From assembly GCA_021443235.1 (NCBI GenBank), contig JABUUJ010000076.1:3796-10463 (forward strand): a stretch of 6,668 nucleotides of DNA, written 5' to 3'. The notes beneath the pieces were generated by a model. It was not told where the DNA came from, made no database searches, and saw only the letters and a list, made by a program, of their open reading frames with translations. This DNA comes from Muribaculaceae bacterium. GTDB lineage: Bacteria > Bacteroidota > Bacteroidia > Bacteroidales > Muribaculaceae. Made by a program: the position numbers and the translations under genes. Below are positions 5,657 to 6,668 of the stretch, piece by piece. Position 1 is the first letter of the stretch. The number at the start of each line of letters is the position of its first letter.

Positions 5657-6487
5657 TTATCGTTTGAATAGTAACTTGGCGAGCGCGGCCGACGTAGCGT
5701 CGGGATCGGCAAGCACCTTAGTGATAGCGCCTTCAATGCGCTTGAGGCTCGCCTCGTTTTTGAGCAGCACTACGTTGTCGCGGCCCAGCAGGAAGAACAC
5801 GGGCAGGGTGGGGAGCGCATAGGTCTCGTTCTTGTTGATAGCCTGCGACTTATCCCATCCGTTGGTGATCCACTCGGGGAATTTAGCCTTCTTCCACAGT
5901 TTCTCGTTGCCCTCGGGGTTGATTGCCACCACCTTGAGCGTGCCGGCGTCAACGGCCTGCTTCACCACTGCCGAGTTGGCAAGGTTTTCTTTCACCTTGG
6001 CGCACGCGTCGCAGTCGGGGTCATTGAAATATACCAGCGTATAGCAGTTGTCATTATTTAGCAAATTTCCTTGTTTGCCATCGGGTGTGACGTAGTTGAT
6101 GTCGGTCGCCACCTCGCCTATGCGGTTTTTCAGCGCCGCGTCGAGCATTGCCTGCGGGCGCAGCTTCTCGTTAGAGCTGAGCACAAACGACTCGACCGCC
6201 GACTGCAGCACGGCAATAAGCAGGTCCTCGTTGTGGATTGAGTCGGTGGGGTCGCTCAGGCGTTCGGTCGCCATCTCAAGCGACTTGCGATAGCTCTTCG
6301 GGTCCTCGCCCATGACTTTCATGGTTTGCTTGACGATGAAGATGGCGTTGTCGCGATCGAGTTGCTGCGATTTGTCCATCAGCTTCACAAATTTCTCAGG
6401 ATCAATGTTGTAGAATGCTCCTTGTGCGTGTGCCAGCGTGGCCGATACGAGCATGATAGCAAGGGTGAAGATTATTTTTTTCATCAT
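5657..6487 (-). CDS. Secreted thioredoxin-like protein, DUF5106-type
   Basis: This 276-residue protein begins with a Sec signal peptide: MMKK, a hydrophobic stretch at about 5-18, and an AHA-Q cleavage site near residue 21. There is no lipobox cysteine, so it should be free in the periplasm. Residues about 25-125 are mainly helical and unrecognised. The C-terminal part (about 130-260) looks like a thioredoxin fold: strand YTLVYFNDPDCDAC with a CxxC site (C159, C162), then a strand LKVVAINP, then TLPVFFLL with the likely cis-proline P229. The layout resembles Bacteroidota DUF5106 proteins, recalled from memory rather than searched. A disulfide or reductase role is inferred and the substrate is unknown. 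Start could equally be the second Met (6484). It is convergent with tilS and has its own promoter and terminator. Confidence 0.88.
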   Translation of the reverse strand: MMKKIIFTLAIMLVSATLAHAQGAFYNIDPEKFVKLMDKSQQLDRDNAIFIVKQTMKVMGEDPKSYRKSLEMATERLSDPTDSIHNEDLLIAVLQSAVESFVLSSNEKLRPQAMLDAALKNRIGEVATDINYVTPDGKQGNLLNNDNCYTLVYFNDPDCDACAKVKENLANSAVVKQAVDAGTLKVVAINPEGNEKLWKKAKFPEWITNGWDKSQAINKNETYALPTLPVFFLLGRDNVVLLKNEASLKRIEGAITKVLADPDATSAALAKLLFKR

Positions 6488-6503
6488 TTTACGTTCTATT
6501 TTG

Positions 6504-6534
6504 TTGCAAAGATAGTCAACTTGCAGTAATTTTG
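6504..6534 (+). promoter_or_regulatory. Promoter of the ybaK-like gene
   Basis: TTG (6504-6506), a 20-base spacer and TAATTTTG (6527-6534) match the Bacteroidota promoter. The ATG at 6556 lies 21 bases beyond the -7 box. The ends form an inverted repeat, TTGCAAA (6504-6510) and TTTGCAA (6531-6537), because each -33 box abuts or overlaps the -7 box of the opposing promoter. Confidence 0.7.
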
Positions 6535-6537
6535 CAA
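6507..6537 (-). promoter_or_regulatory. Promoter of the thioredoxin-like gene, overlapping the opposite promoter
   Basis: On the minus strand TTG (6537-6535), 20 bases, then TATCTTTG (6514-6507) match both promoter boxes. The ATG at 6487 is 19 bases further, giving a leader of about a dozen bases. The site is superimposed on the plus-strand promoter at 6504-6534. Confidence 0.7.
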
Positions 6538-6555
6538 TGAAACATTGAAAAAATC

Positions 6556-6668
6556 ATGAAAAAATTACAAAAGACCAACGCCGCACGCCTGCTCGACAAG
6601 GCTAAGGTGCCATACGAGCTGGTGGCTTACGAGGTTGACGAGAACAACCTCGCGGCAGGACATATAGC
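6556..6668 (+). CDS. YbaK/EbsC-type aminoacyl-tRNA deacylase, N-terminus only
   Basis: Only the first 37 codons are in the window; the gene continues past the right edge. The start MKKLQKTNAARLLDKAKVPY followed by a strand ending in YEVDENNLAAGHI resembles the N-terminus of YbaK/EbsC proteins. These hydrolyse mischarged tRNA, typically Cys-tRNA(Pro), and so protect translation fidelity. The catalytic part of the fold lies outside the window, so the assignment rests on similarity of the first helix and strand alone. The ATG at 6556 is preferred over the ATG at 6537, which opens a three-codon frame. A good promoter sits directly upstream. It fits the theme of tRNA quality genes beside pheS and tilS. 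Confidence 0.75.
   Translation, partial: MKKLQKTNAARLLDKAKVPYELVAYEVDENNLAAGHI

Overview
The window reads as an ordinary housekeeping stretch of a Bacteroidota chromosome, most likely order Bacteroidales (a Prevotella- or Muribaculaceae-like gut lineage). Three things point there: the style of the PheS, TilS and YbaK-like proteins; the near absence of Shine-Dalgarno sequences before the genes; and several good matches to the Bacteroidota promoter (TTG/TTTG, about 19-20 bp, TAnnTTTG). Coding DNA is moderately GC-rich and intergenic DNA is strongly AT-rich. The genus is an inference.

Left part (1-1830, plus strand): the 3' end of rho (transcription termination factor), then ruvX after only 4 bp, then def (peptide deformylase), closed by a strong intrinsic terminator at 1796-1828. 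The three are probably cotranscribed. A hairpin lies between ruvX and def.

Middle (1831-4208): a 327-bp gap holds a short octamer repeat plus a minus-strand promoter-like site about 35 bp ahead of a minus-strand intrinsic terminator. On the minus strand follow nth (endonuclease III) and, upstream of it, pheS (Phe-tRNA synthetase alpha). They are separated by 250 bp containing an AT-rich repeat block and a striking array of 13 heptamers (GCCATTA/GCCAATA) that begins right after the pheS stop. pheS has a good promoter of its own.

Right part (4171-6668): tilS (tRNA-Ile lysidine synthetase) runs divergently from pheS, with a promoter so close to its ATG that the mRNA is probably leaderless. It converges on a minus-strand gene for a secreted thioredoxin-like protein (DUF5106-like). 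That gene is divergent from the start of a YbaK/EbsC-type aminoacyl-tRNA deacylase gene, and the two promoters are superimposed on the same 34 bp.

Functionally, pheS, tilS and the ybaK-like gene all act on tRNA charging or decoding, def matures nascent proteins, and rho, ruvX and nth serve transcription and DNA maintenance. I see no mobile element, CRISPR array, tRNA gene, rRNA gene or defence system. The noteworthy material is the non-coding structure: the heptamer array, the candidate short RNA, the overlapping promoters and the leaderless tilS.
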